Shown here: piece by piece, positions 47,107 to 59,989 of the stretch | How positions within the stretch are numbered: the first letter of the stretch is position 1 | Layout: the number at the start of each line of letters is the position of its first letter | The notes under the pieces: generated by a model | The model's input: only the letters and a program-made list of their open reading frames with translations | What the model was told of the DNA's origin: nothing | The model's database searches: none | Made by a program: the position numbers and the translations under genes | Assembly (NCBI GenBank): GCA_963720675.1 | Contig: CAVRGH010000010.1 | Span: 248,001-312,000, forward strand | Source: JALHSW01 sp963720675 | Lineage (GTDB): Bacteria > Actinomycetota > Acidimicrobiia > IMCC26256 > PALSA-555 | Direction of reading: 5' to 3' | DNA: 64,000 bases

Positions 47107-48514
47107 CGGGGGGCCCGATCGGGCGGGCGGTCAGCCACTCTGGCACGGACGGTTCGCCGACGGTCCGAGCGACGAGCTCCTCGCGTTCACGGTGAGCCTC
47201 GGGTTCGACCGCCGACTCGCCCCGGACGACCTCGAGGGCTCCCGCGCGCACGTGCGCATGCTCGGCGCGGTGGGGCTCCTGGATGACGACGATGTCGCGG
47301 CGGTGCTTGGTGCGCTCGACACCGTCGAGTCCGAGCTCGGCGACGGCTCGTTCGCGTTCGTGCCATCCGACGAGGACATCCACACCGCGATCGAGCGCCG
47401 GGTCACCGAGCTCGCCGGCGATGCCGGAGCTCGTCTCCACACCGGCCGGAGTCGCAACGACCAGGTTGCCACCGATCTGCGCCTCTGGGTGCGTCGAGCC
47501 GGTCACGACGTCGCCACTCGCACCCACAGCTTCCAGGAGACGCTCCTCCGCATCGCCGAGGAGTGCGACGACGACGCATACCTGCCGGGCTACACGCACC
47601 TCCAGCGCGCCCAGCCCGTGCTGCTCGCGCACCACCTGCTGGCGCACTTCTGGTCGCTCGCACGCGACGTCGACCGTTGGCGCGACGCGCTCGTTCGTGC
47701 CGACGTCTCGCCGCTCGGTGCCGGCGCCCTCGCAGGGTCGAGCCTGCCCATCGATCCCGACCAGACCGCGGCAGCCCTCGGGTTCGCCCGGCGCTTCGAG
47801 AACTCGCTCGATGCGGTCTCGGACCGCGACTTCGTCGCCGAGATGCTGTTCGTGCTCGCACTCGAGCAGGTCCACCTGTCGCGCCTGGGCGAGGAGATCG
47901 TCCTCTGGGCCAGCGACGAGTTCGGGTTCCTCGGCCTCGCCGACTCCCACAGCACCGGCTCGTCGATGCTCCCGAACAAGAAGAACCCCGACATCGCCGA
48001 GCTCGCACGCGGCAAGGCAGGGCGAGTCCTCGGAGATCTCACGGGTTTCCTGGCCACGCTGAAGGGTCTGCCGCTCGCGTACAACCGCGACCTCCAGGAA
48101 GACAAGGAGCCCCTGTTCGACGCGGTCGAGACGTGTGCGCTCAGCCTGAGCGCGTTGCAGGGCCTCCTCGAGACGGCGACCTTCGACGCCGAGACGATGC
48201 GCGCGGCCGCCGATGCACCGGCCGCCGCGGCCACGGACCTCGCCGAGCACCTCGTGCGGGACGGGACACCGTTCCGTGAGGCGCACGCGATCGTGGGGAA
48301 GCTGGTGCGCCAGTCGACCGACCGTGGCGTCCCCCTCGACGAGCTGGTGCTGACCGAGCCGCGGCTCGGGCCGGATGCGCTCGCGCTGCTCGAGCCGGGC
48401 GCGGCGGTGCGGCGGCGCACGACCCCCGGTGGCGCCGGTCCGGATGCACTCGACGCACAGGTGGTCGCGGCCAAGGCCTGCCTGACCGCGCAGCGGGCGT
48501 GGCTCGAGGCCTGA
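47099..48514 (+). CDS. argH: Argininosuccinate lyase
   Basis: 471 residues of the fumarase/aspartase superfamily. It releases arginine and fumarate. LWHGRF, HTGRSRNDQVATDLRLW, YTHLQRAQPV, and the mobile signature loop GSSMLPNKKNPDIAEL with the catalytic Ser are present. ATG 47099 overlaps the argG stop by 8 bp. It is the last arginine gene; the glycosylase gene begins 16 bp before its end. Confidence 0.97.
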   Translation: MSDGGPDRAGGQPLWHGRFADGPSDELLAFTVSLGFDRRLAPDDLEGSRAHVRMLGAVGLLDDDDVAAVLGALDTVESELGDGSFAFVPSDEDIHTAIERRVTELAGDAGARLHTGRSRNDQVATDLRLWVRRAGHDVATRTHSFQETLLRIAEECDDDAYLPGYTHLQRAQPVLLAHHLLAHFWSLARDVDRWRDALVRADVSPLGAGALAGSSLPIDPDQTAAALGFARRFENSLDAVSDRDFVAEMLFVLALEQVHLSRLGEEIVLWASDEFGFLGLADSHSTGSSMLPNKKNPDIAELARGKAGRVLGDLTGFLATLKGLPLAYNRDLQEDKEPLFDAVETCALSLSALQGLLETATFDAETMRAAADAPAAAATDLAEHLVRDGTPFREAHAIVGKLVRQSTDRGVPLDELVLTEPRLGPDALALLEPGAAVRRRTTPGGAGPDALDAQVVAAKACLTAQRAWLEA

Positions 48515-49107
48515 CGCGGGCGTTCTACGCGCGGGACTCCCGCGCGCTCGCCCCGGACCTGCTCAACAAGCTGCTCGTCCACGATGACCCCGAGGTCGGG
48601 CGGCTCGTGGTGCGGATCGTCGAGGTCGAGGCCTACGCGGGGACCGAGGATGCCGGCAGCCACGCGTACCGAGGACCGACGCCGCGCACCGAGACGATGT
48701 TCGGTGCCCCCGGACACCTGTACGTGTACTTCACCTACGGCATGCACTGGTGCATGAACGTCGTCGCCGGCTCGAGGGGCGTCGCCAGCGCGGTGCTGCT
48801 GCGCGCCGGAGCCCCGGTCGAGGGGTTGGACGCGATGCGGGTCCGTCGTCCCTCCGCGCACCGCGACCGCGACCTGGGCGCGGGTCCGGCTCGGCTCACC
48901 CAGGCGCTCGGGATCACGGGTGCCTTCGACGGCGTCGACCTGACGCGCGGGTCGCTCCGCCTGCTCGACGACGACGTCCCACCACCGGTGGCGCCGGGCG
49001 TCAGCACCCGCATCGGTCTCCGGCCCGGGCGCGGCGACGAGCACCCCTGGCGCTGGTTCGTCCCCGACGACGAGAACGTCAGCCGATCCCGGCCGACCCA
49101 CGGCTAG
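48499..49107 (+). CDS. 3-methyladenine DNA glycosylase (AAG/Mpg family)
   Basis: 202 residues. It removes alkylated purines from DNA. RAFYARDSRALAPDLLNKLL, the catalytic Glu region IVEVEAYAGTEDAGSHAYRG, and GHLYVYFTYGMHWCMNVV are the family core; GAGPARLTQALGI follows. GTG 48499 overlaps argH by 16 bp. Mycobacterial mpg also follows argH in the same block before tyrS. Confidence 0.94.
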   Translation: MARGLTRAFYARDSRALAPDLLNKLLVHDDPEVGRLVVRIVEVEAYAGTEDAGSHAYRGPTPRTETMFGAPGHLYVYFTYGMHWCMNVVAGSRGVASAVLLRAGAPVEGLDAMRVRRPSAHRDRDLGAGPARLTQALGITGAFDGVDLTRGSLRLLDDDVPPPVAPGVSTRIGLRPGRGDEHPWRWFVPDDENVSRSRPTHG

Positions 49108-49110
49108 CGT
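49105..49110 (+). promoter_or_regulatory. -10 box of tyrS
   Basis: TAGCGT at 49105-49110 is followed by 9 bp and ATG 49120. The same TAGCGTCGGG string precedes rpe. A nearly leaderless message is predicted if the ATG is used. Confidence 0.35.
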
Positions 49111-49119
49111 CGGGCCGCG

Positions 49120-50358
49120 ATGACCGGAGGAGGCGAGGTGAGCGGCGAGATCGCGGAGCAGGTACGGGTCATCGCCTCGGGCACGGTCGACGTGGTCACC
49201 GAGGCCGACCTGGTCCGCAAGCTGGAACGTCGGAGCCCACTGCGAGTGAAGCTCGGCATCGACCCGACGGCCTCCGACATCCACCTCGGCTTCGCGGTCG
49301 TGCTCCGCAAGCTCCGCCAGCTCCAGGACCTCGGGCACACCGCCGTGCTGATCCTCGGGGACTTCACCGCGATGGTCGGCGATCCTTCGGGCCGATCGGC
49401 CACCCGGCCCCGGCTCTCGAAGGACGAGGTCGACGTCCACGCCGCCACCTACGTCGAGCAGGTGCAGCGCATCCTCGACCCCGACCGCCTCGAGGTGCGC
49501 CGCAACTCCGAGTGGCTCGGCGCGATGGACATCGACGCGGTGCTGCGCCTGACGGCCCGCATGACCGTCGCGCAGATGCTCGAGCGCGACGACTTCGCCA
49601 ACCGGTACCGCGACGGGAAGCCGATCTCGGTGCTCGAGTTCCTGTACCCGCTGCTGCAGGGCTGGGACTCGGTCGTGGTGCAGGCCGATGTCGAGCTCGG
49701 CGGTACCGACCAGCTGTTCAACAACCTCGTCGGGCGCACGCTGCAGGGCCAGGAGGGCCAGGAGCAGCAGGTGGTGCTCACCACTCCACTGCTCGAGGGC
49801 CTCGACGGGGTCAACAAGATGTCGAAGTCGCTCGGGAACTTCATCGGCATCGCGGAGCCGGCCGGGGAGCAGTTCGGGAAGCTCATGCGGCTGCCCGACC
49901 CCCTGATGGACCGATACTTCACCCTCACGACCGGTTGGCACCCCGACCGGGTCGCCGAGGTGACGGGCGCCCTGCGGGACGGGACGTTGGCGCCGAACGA
50001 GGCCAAGCGCCTGCTGGCCCGCACCGTGGTCGATCTGTACCACGGCGCGGGGTCGGGCGACGCGGCCGAGGCCGAGTTCGACCGGGTCTTCAAGGACCAC
50101 GCGACACCGTCGGACGTGCCCGAGCACGTCCTCGACGTCGGAGAGGCCCGTGACGGGCGGATCGCGCTCGCGAACGTGCTGCGCCAGGCCGGACTGGCTC
50201 CGTCCAACAAGGAGGCCCGACGGCTCGTCTCCCAGGGGGGCGTGCGTCGCGACGGTGAGGTCGTGACCGACCCGGAGCTGAGCGTCGAGCCCACCGAGCT
50301 CGACGGCGTCACCCTCCAGGTCGGCCGCCGCAAATGGGCGCGCATCGTCCTTCCATGA
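49120..50358 (+). CDS. tyrS: Tyrosyl-tRNA synthetase
   Basis: 412 residues. Class I catalytic core with the HIGH variant in KLGIDPTASDIHLGFA, the TyrRS-specific GDFTAMVGDPSGRS, and KMSKS in NKMSKSLGN; a C-terminal S4 RNA-binding domain (about 345-412, SNKEARRLVSQGGVRRDGE) follows. ATG 49120 has a -10 box close by; GTG 49138 (SGEIAEQVRV) has GGAGGAGG 4 bp upstream and is a credible alternative. The stop falls in the first copy of a 15-bp triple repeat. Confidence 0.96.
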   Translation: MTGGGEVSGEIAEQVRVIASGTVDVVTEADLVRKLERRSPLRVKLGIDPTASDIHLGFAVVLRKLRQLQDLGHTAVLILGDFTAMVGDPSGRSATRPRLSKDEVDVHAATYVEQVQRILDPDRLEVRRNSEWLGAMDIDAVLRLTARMTVAQMLERDDFANRYRDGKPISVLEFLYPLLQGWDSVVVQADVELGGTDQLFNNLVGRTLQGQEGQEQQVVLTTPLLEGLDGVNKMSKSLGNFIGIAEPAGEQFGKLMRLPDPLMDRYFTLTTGWHPDRVAEVTGALRDGTLAPNEAKRLLARTVVDLYHGAGSGDAAEAEFDRVFKDHATPSDVPEHVLDVGEARDGRIALANVLRQAGLAPSNKEARRLVSQGGVRRDGEVVTDPELSVEPTELDGVTLQVGRRKWARIVLP

Positions 50359-50396
50359 TCCGGCGGGCCATGATCCGGCGGGCCATGATCCGGCGG
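50353..50396 (+). repeat. 15-bp tandem triplet at the end of tyrS
   Basis: Three consecutive copies of CCATGATCCGGCGGG, the last ending GGCGGT, run from the tyrS stop codon (inside copy one, CCATGA) into the rRNA upstream region. Length and copy number match the argF repeat but the sequence is different. Confidence 0.85.
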
Positions 50397-50480
50397 TGCT
50401 GATTCGGGCCACGTCGAGGGGTCGGAGAGGCGTCCGAGTAGGGTGAGGGGCACGGAGCACGGAGAAATCGTTCCCCCGGC

Positions 50481-50509
50481 TTGATCGGGTGGATCGACCC
50501 CCGTATACT
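50481..50509 (+). promoter_or_regulatory. rRNA operon promoter P1
   Basis: TTGATC (50481-50486) and TATACT (50504-50509) are separated by exactly 17 bp, the strongest sigma-70-like promoter in the window. Transcription would start near 50516, giving a leader of about 460 nt before 16S. Confidence 0.85.
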
Positions 50510-50706
50510 CCCGAGTCCGCCCGAAGGCCGTCTCTGACGGGACCACGGGCGCTTGATACGGACTACGGCCTCGCCTCAGTCACCTGCCCCACCAGCACCG
50601 CACGGGACGCCCGTGCGGGAAGCGGAGGGGCGGCGGAGTGGGTGCGGCGAACCGGTCCGACGTGAGGCTCTCGGCCGGTTGCCGGCGTGTGCCTCGCAGC
50701 AGCTTC

Positions 50707-50735
50707 TTGACAACGGAACAGTGACGCCATGTAAG
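50707..50735 (+). promoter_or_regulatory. Possible second rRNA promoter
   Basis: TTGACA (50707-50712) is 17 bp from TGTAAG (50730-50735), a weak -10. It overlaps the 5' arm of the 16S processing stem, and a transcript from here would lack that arm, so it may be a chance match or produce differently processed RNA. Confidence 0.35.
50710..50728 (+). other. 16S processing stem, 5' arm
   Basis: Bases 50710-50728 (ACAACGGAACAGTGACGCC) are perfectly complementary over 19 bp to 52729-52747 in the 16S-23S spacer. Such a stem bracketing 16S is the usual RNase III processing site. Confidence 0.85.
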
Positions 50736-50976
50736 TAAGCCAGTGCGGGCGTTCACGACTCGATCCCAGGATCTTCGGATCCCGGGTGAGGACTGTGACG
50801 CCACAACAACAATTCCGCACGGTCCCACCAACGAGAGGATCCGGTTCGCCGGCGCCGCTCGAGATGGAGGATCGTGCTGTAGTCGCCCGACGAGCCAGCA
50901 GTGGTTCCGACGGCGGCTCTCCGATCTCCATCGACTCCCTCCTTGGCTTCGGCCATCCGGGGACGAGATGTTGGTC

Positions 50977-56043
<5,067 letters not shown>

Positions 56044-56052
56044 TTGTTCTGG

Positions 56053-56069
56053 TGCTCGTGCTCGCTCTG
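56053..56069 (+). other. 23S processing stem, 3' arm
   Basis: TGCTCGTGCTCGCTCTG at 56053-56069 is the exact complement of 52894-52910, giving a 17-bp stem that brackets 23S rRNA for RNase III processing. Confidence 0.85.
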
Positions 56070-56123
56070 GAGTCCTCGACGGACGACGTCGTTGACAATC
56101 CAAATATTCTTGTAACACAGATG

Positions 56124-56241
56124 TTCCGGTGGCCATAGCGGCGGGGAAACACCCGTTCCCATTCCGAACACGGCAGTGAAGACCGCCAGCGCCGATGGTA
56201 CTTGGGGGTAGACTCCCTGGGAGAGTAGGTCGTCGCCGGAC
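56124..56241 (+). rRNA. rrf: 5S ribosomal RNA
   Basis: About 118 nt. The closing helix TCCGGTG (56125-56131) pairs with CGCCGGA (56234-56240), and the conserved loop CCCATTCCGAACACGG and the GAGAGTAGGTCGTCGCC 3' end are present. It lies 80 bp after 23S, completing a standard 16S-23S-5S operon. A weak hairpin AGCGC-CTCC-GCGCT follows. Confidence 0.95.
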
Positions 56242-56249
56242 TTTCTCAT

Positions 56250-56335
56250 GACGAAGCGCCTCCGCGCTCCTCGTTGCAGACTTGGATCTCAGGATCTGGG
56301 GTCTGCTTCGGGTGAGCCGCACGAGGCGCTTCGTC
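56250..56335. repeat. 13-bp inverted repeat after 5S
   Basis: GACGAAGCGCCTC (56250-56262) and GAGGCGCTTCGTC (56323-56335) are perfect inverted copies 60 bp apart, in the gap between 5S and the TPR gene. They could form a long-armed terminator or bracket an insertion scar; no transposase or target duplication was seen. Confidence 0.6.
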
Positions 56336-56361
56336 GCGCCCGGGCCACGTAACCTCCCTCC

Positions 56362-57336
56362 ATGACCGAGCGTGGCAGACCGCGAACGCCACGCAGCTCG
56401 ACCGGCCGGCCCGGGAGCAAGCGAGCGCCCGGCGGCAAGGGCGACGGCGCGTCCGGCCGCTCGTCCGGCCGCTCGTCCGGCCGCTCGCCGGAGCGTCCGG
56501 GGCGGGATCGGGCCAACGAGGGCGGGTTCGGGCCCCACGGGGCCCCGTCGGTCCCGGACCGGGTCAAGCGCCCCGACGACCCCGAGCGCGAGCGCCGTCC
56601 GGCCCCCTTGCGGGTCCGGGGCGAGCTGAGCGGTCCGAAGCCCGTCCGGAAGCCCCGCCAGGCCCAGAAGCCCGGCACCTCGAAGCCCGGCGAGCCCCGC
56701 CGCCGCCGGGCCCGACCTCCGTCCGACGTCGAGACGGAGGTCCTGCGCCTGGGCGGCCGCCGAGGCCCGTACCTCCTGCGCGAGGTCATGGCCGCGGCGG
56801 ATGCCTACGCGGGCCTGCGGGACCGGGAGGCGCTGCGGCACCTCCGGCCGGTGCGCGACGCCCTGCCCGACGCCCCGAGCGTCCGCGAGCTGACCGGGCT
56901 CGCCCAGTACCGGATCGGCAACTACCGGGCCGCGGCCACCGAGCTCGACGCGTTCGTGGAGCTCACCGACTCGGTGGAGCAGCACCCCGTACTCATGGAC
57001 TGCTACCGGGCCCAGCGTCGGTGGGGCCGAGTCGACGAGCTCTGGGAGGAGCTGGCCGCTGCGTCCCCTTCGGCGGAGCTGATGACCGAGGGCCGGATCG
57101 TGGCCGCAGGCGCGCTCGCCGACCGTCGCCTCCTCACCGAGGCGATCGCGCTGCTCGAGAAGAAGGCCGGCCCGGTGAAGAACCCGCGGGAGTACCACCT
57201 GCGCCTCTGGTACGCGCTCGCCGACCTCGAGGAGCGAGCGGGCAACAACGCGCGCGCCCGGGCGCTCTTCGAGCGCATCCACGACCACGACCGTGACTTC
57301 GCCGACGTGGAGCACCGCCGCAAGTCGTTGCGGTAG
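56362..57336 (+). CDS. TPR-like protein with a basic disordered N-terminus
   Basis: 324 residues. The first 120 are Arg/Pro/Gly-rich and disordered, with the tandem SGRSSGRSSGRS from a 12-bp DNA repeat. The rest is helical with TPR-like repeats (ADAYAGLRDREALRHLRPVR, GLAQYRIGNYRAAATELDAF, RARALFERIHDHDRDFADVEHR). No catalytic motif or membrane segment. It resembles the TPR protein that lies between tyrS and the phosphatase gene in mycobacteria. Function unknown; the basic tail could bind nucleic acid. Confidence 0.75.
   Translation: MTERGRPRTPRSSTGRPGSKRAPGGKGDGASGRSSGRSSGRSPERPGRDRANEGGFGPHGAPSVPDRVKRPDDPERERRPAPLRVRGELSGPKPVRKPRQAQKPGTSKPGEPRRRRARPPSDVETEVLRLGGRRGPYLLREVMAAADAYAGLRDREALRHLRPVRDALPDAPSVRELTGLAQYRIGNYRAAATELDAFVELTDSVEQHPVLMDCYRAQRRWGRVDELWEELAAASPSAELMTEGRIVAAGALADRRLLTEAIALLEKKAGPVKNPREYHLRLWYALADLEERAGNNARARALFERIHDHDRDFADVEHRRKSLR
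56451..56489 (+). repeat. 12-bp tandem triplet in the TPR gene
   Basis: CGTCCGGCCGCT occurs three times in a row and keeps the frame, encoding SGRS units in the disordered N-terminus. Confidence 0.8.
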
Positions 57337-57420
57337 CTGTCACACCCCGCCCGTACCGTCCACCCGCACCGTGGGCTGACCCTACGAGCGCTTCCCCCGC
57401 ACCTCCCCCTGATCCGCGCC

Positions 57421-57445
57421 CCGTGGGCATGCCCTGGGCCCACGG
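57421..57445 (+). other. Hairpin before the SSB-like gene
   Basis: CCGTGGGC (57421-57428) and GCCCACGG (57438-57445) form an 8-bp stem 10 bp before the ribosome site GGGGAGG (57456-57462). It could be the terminator of the TPR gene or a leader element. Confidence 0.4.
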
Positions 57446-57469
57446 CGCACTCCATGGGGAGGTCCCAGC

Positions 57470-57868
57470 ATGTCCACGTCCCGATCCCACGCCTCCGAGC
57501 CCGACGACGCACCGGTCGGGCTCAACCTCGTGGTGCTCCACGGCGTCGCCTCGAACCCGCCCGAGGCACGCGTCCTGCCCTCGGGGCAACGCCTCGCCAC
57601 GCTCTCGGTCCGGGTGCCCGGTGCGGACGGGAAGGCGACGTCGGTCCCGGTCGCCGCATGGGACCCGCCGGCGTGGCTCGAGGAGGTCGAGGCCGACGAC
57701 GCGCTGGTGGTCGTCGGCATGCTCCGCCGCCGCTTCTTCCGTGACGGCAACGGCGCGACGGCCTCCCGGGTCGAGGTCGAGGCCGCGACCCTCGGCCGCG
57801 GCGGCGAACGTCGGCGTCGAGCCGCCGCGGCGCAGCGCGCGACCCGTGCGCTCGCCGGACTGGTCTGA
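57470..57868 (+). CDS. Single-strand DNA-binding (SSB/OB-fold) family protein
   Basis: 132 residues. LNLVVLHGVASNPPEARVLPSGQRLATLSVRV, then VPVAAWDPPAWLEEVEADDALVVVGMLRRRFFRDG and the VEVEA ending follow the SSB OB-fold. The acidic DDDIPF-type C-terminal tip that recruits partners in true SSB is missing; the tail is instead Arg/Ala-rich. It is therefore more likely a paralogue than the main SSB. GGGGAGG lies 7 bp before ATG 57470. A strong hairpin follows the gene. Confidence 0.75.
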   Translation: MSTSRSHASEPDDAPVGLNLVVLHGVASNPPEARVLPSGQRLATLSVRVPGADGKATSVPVAAWDPPAWLEEVEADDALVVVGMLRRRFFRDGNGATASRVEVEAATLGRGGERRRRAAAAQRATRALAGLV

Positions 57869-57882
57869 GGTCCCTGGCACGA

Positions 57883-57909
57883 CGCCCCGGTCACACGACG
57901 ACCGGGGCG
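57883..57909 (+). terminator. Hairpin terminator after the SSB-like gene
   Basis: CGCCCCGGTC (57883-57892) and GACCGGGGCG (57900-57909) form a perfect 10-bp GC-rich stem with a 7-base loop, 15 bp past the stop codon. It lacks a T-run, as is usual for terminators in GC-rich actinobacteria. Confidence 0.65.
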
Positions 57910-57994
57910 CCAGAGCTGGGGTGGTGGTCGCGGCCCCCGAGCCTGCTCGCGCGGGTCGCGACCGCCTGTTCCCGATGTCCGGCAGGTCCGAACC

Positions 57995-58000
57995 TATGAT
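57995..58000 (+). promoter_or_regulatory. -10 box of korAB
   Basis: TATGAT at 57995-58000 in the 252-bp gap before korA is close to consensus; the start codon is 120 bp further on, so a leader of about 110 nt is predicted. No clear -35 box or leader structure was identified. Confidence 0.45.
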
Positions 58001-58120
58001 GGACAACGGTGCGGGTGCAGGCAACGGAAACCGCCGTGCCACGCCGCGATCACCCCAGACGGCGCTGACCACGAGGCTGGAGCCGACCCCCTTGACGACG
58101 AGCCCCTTGAGCGAGGACGC

Positions 58121-59989
58121 GTGACCACCGAGAGCCCGCCGCTGAAGCCCGAGCAGCTCGACGACGTCGTGATCCGGTTCGCCGGCGACTCCGGCGACGG
58201 GATGCAGCTCACGGGTGACCGGTTCACCGACGTCAGCGCGGCGTTCGGGAACGACCTCGCCACCCAGCCGAACTATCCAGCAGAGATCCGAGCGCCGGCG
58301 GGCACCATCGCCGGCGTCTCGTCGTTCCAGGTCCACATCTCGGACCACGAGATCCTCACGCCCGGCGACATGCCCGGCGTGCTGGTCGCGATGAACCCGG
58401 CGGCGCTGAAGGCGAACGTCGGCGAGCTCTCGCCCGGCGGCACGTTGATCGTGAACAGCGACACCTTCGAGGAGCGCAACCTCGCCAAGGCCGGGTACGC
58501 GGCAAACCCGCTCGAGGACGGTTCCCTCGCGGCCTACAAGGTGGTCCAGGTCCCGATGACCTCGATGACGCTCGCGGCCACCAAGGAGCTCGGCGTGAAG
58601 CCGCGCGACGCGGAGCGCTCCAAGAACTTCTTCGCCCTCGGCCTCGTGTCGTGGATGTACACGCGCCCGACCGAGCCGATCCTGGTCTGGAACGACCAGA
58701 AGTTCGCCAACAAGGAGCTCGTGCGCATCGCCAACGCGGCTGCCTTCAAGGCTGGGTACAACTTCGGCGAGACCGCCGAGCTCTTCGACCACGCCTATGA
58801 GGTCGCGCCGGCCCGACTCACGCCCGGGCGCTACCGGAACATCACCGGGAACCTGGCGACGTCCTACGGGCTCCTCGCCGCGTCGCAGGCCAGTCGACTC
58901 CCGATCGCGTACGCGTCGTACCCGATCACGCCGGCATCCGACATCCTCCACGAGCTGTCGCGCCACAAGAACTTCGGTGTGCGCACGCTGCAGGCCGAGG
59001 ACGAGATCGCCGCGGTCGGTGTCGCGCTCGGCGCCGCGTTCGCGGGACACCTGGGCATCACCGCGACGAGCGGGCCCGGCGTCGACCTCAAGTCCGAGGC
59101 GATGGGGCTCGCGGTCAGCCTCGAGCTGCCCCTCCTCATCGTCGACGTGCAGCGCGGCGGTCCGTCCACCGGTCTCCCCACGAAGACCGAGCAGGCGGAC
59201 CTGATGCTCGCCATGTACGGCCGCCACGGCGAGGCTCCATTGCCGATCGTCGCGGCGCGCTCGCCGAGCCACTGCTTCGACGCCGCGTTCGAAGCAGTCC
59301 GGATCGCGGTGAAGTACCGCACACCGGTCGTCCTCCTCACCGACGGCTACCTCGCCAACGGCGCGGAGCCGTGGCTGCTGCCCGACGTCGACGCGCTGCC
59401 CGACATCTCGACGCCCTTCGCGAGCGGTCCGAACCACACCGCGGCCGACGGCACCGAGGAGTTCTGGCCCTACCTGCGCGATCCCGAGACGCTCGCCCGC
59501 CCGTGGGCGATCCCCGGCACCGTCGGGCTCGAGCACCGCATCGGTGGCATCGAGAAGCAGGACGGCACCGGCAACATCAACTACGAGCCCGAGAACCACG
59601 AGCACATGACGCGCCTGCGGGCCGAGAAGGTCGCGAACATCGCCAACGACATCCCCGACGTCGAGGTCGACGACCCCGAAGGTGCGGAGCTGCTCGTCCT
59701 CGGGTGGGGGAGCACGTGGGGCGTCGCGCAGCAGGCGGTCCGGCAGGCACGCGACAACGGGCACCACGTCGCGCATGCGCATCTCGTGCACCTGAACCCG
59801 TTCCCGAAGAACCTCGGCGAGGTGCTGGCGCGCTACGACCGCGTGCTCGTGCCCGAGATGAACCTCGGGCAGCTGTCCCGCCTGGTGCGCGCCGAGTACC
59901 TGGTCGATGCCCGAAGCCTCTCGAAGGTGCAGGGGCTTCCATTCCGCGCGGCCGAGGTCCAGGCTGCGATCGAGGAGATGGTGGAGTGA
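58121..59989 (+). CDS. korA: 2-oxoacid:ferredoxin oxidoreductase, fused gamma-alpha subunit (KorA type)
   Basis: 622 residues. The N-terminal gamma domain (about 15-210, VIRFAGDSGDGMQLTGDRF) is fused to the alpha domain (about 240-622) with YASYPITPASDILHEL, TATSGPGVDLKSEAMGLAV and QRGGPSTGLPTKTEQADL. With KorB it oxidises a 2-oxoacid, most likely 2-oxoglutarate, passing electrons to ferredoxin and making acyl-CoA. The two-subunit form without a delta ferredoxin subunit is that of mycobacterial KGO. GTG 58121 is the start. Stop overlaps korB. Confidence 0.93.
   Translation: MTTESPPLKPEQLDDVVIRFAGDSGDGMQLTGDRFTDVSAAFGNDLATQPNYPAEIRAPAGTIAGVSSFQVHISDHEILTPGDMPGVLVAMNPAALKANVGELSPGGTLIVNSDTFEERNLAKAGYAANPLEDGSLAAYKVVQVPMTSMTLAATKELGVKPRDAERSKNFFALGLVSWMYTRPTEPILVWNDQKFANKELVRIANAAAFKAGYNFGETAELFDHAYEVAPARLTPGRYRNITGNLATSYGLLAASQASRLPIAYASYPITPASDILHELSRHKNFGVRTLQAEDEIAAVGVALGAAFAGHLGITATSGPGVDLKSEAMGLAVSLELPLLIVDVQRGGPSTGLPTKTEQADLMLAMYGRHGEAPLPIVAARSPSHCFDAAFEAVRIAVKYRTPVVLLTDGYLANGAEPWLLPDVDALPDISTPFASGPNHTAADGTEEFWPYLRDPETLARPWAIPGTVGLEHRIGGIEKQDGTGNINYEPENHEHMTRLRAEKVANIANDIPDVEVDDPEGAELLVLGWGSTWGVAQQAVRQARDNGHHVAHAHLVHLNPFPKNLGEVLARYDRVLVPEMNLGQLSRLVRAEYLVDARSLSKVQGLPFRAAEVQAAIEEMVE

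Larger units (their letters stand above)
50397..50976 (+). other. rRNA operon upstream and leader region
   Basis: No protein gene. It contains promoter P1 (50481-50509), a second promoter-like pair at 50707-50735, the 5' half of the 16S processing stem (50710-50728) and a UUCG-capped hairpin (50765-50786: CCC-A-GGATC-TTCG-GATCC-C-GGG). The rest up to the 16S start is leader without recognisable genes. Confidence 0.7.

Noticed and set aside
44408..50396. CRISPR-like interpretation of the short repeats
   Set aside because: The copies are directly adjacent without spacers, too few, and partly coding.
56250..56335. Inverted repeats as insertion-sequence ends
   Set aside because: Only 60 bp lie between them, with no transposase and no target duplication visible.
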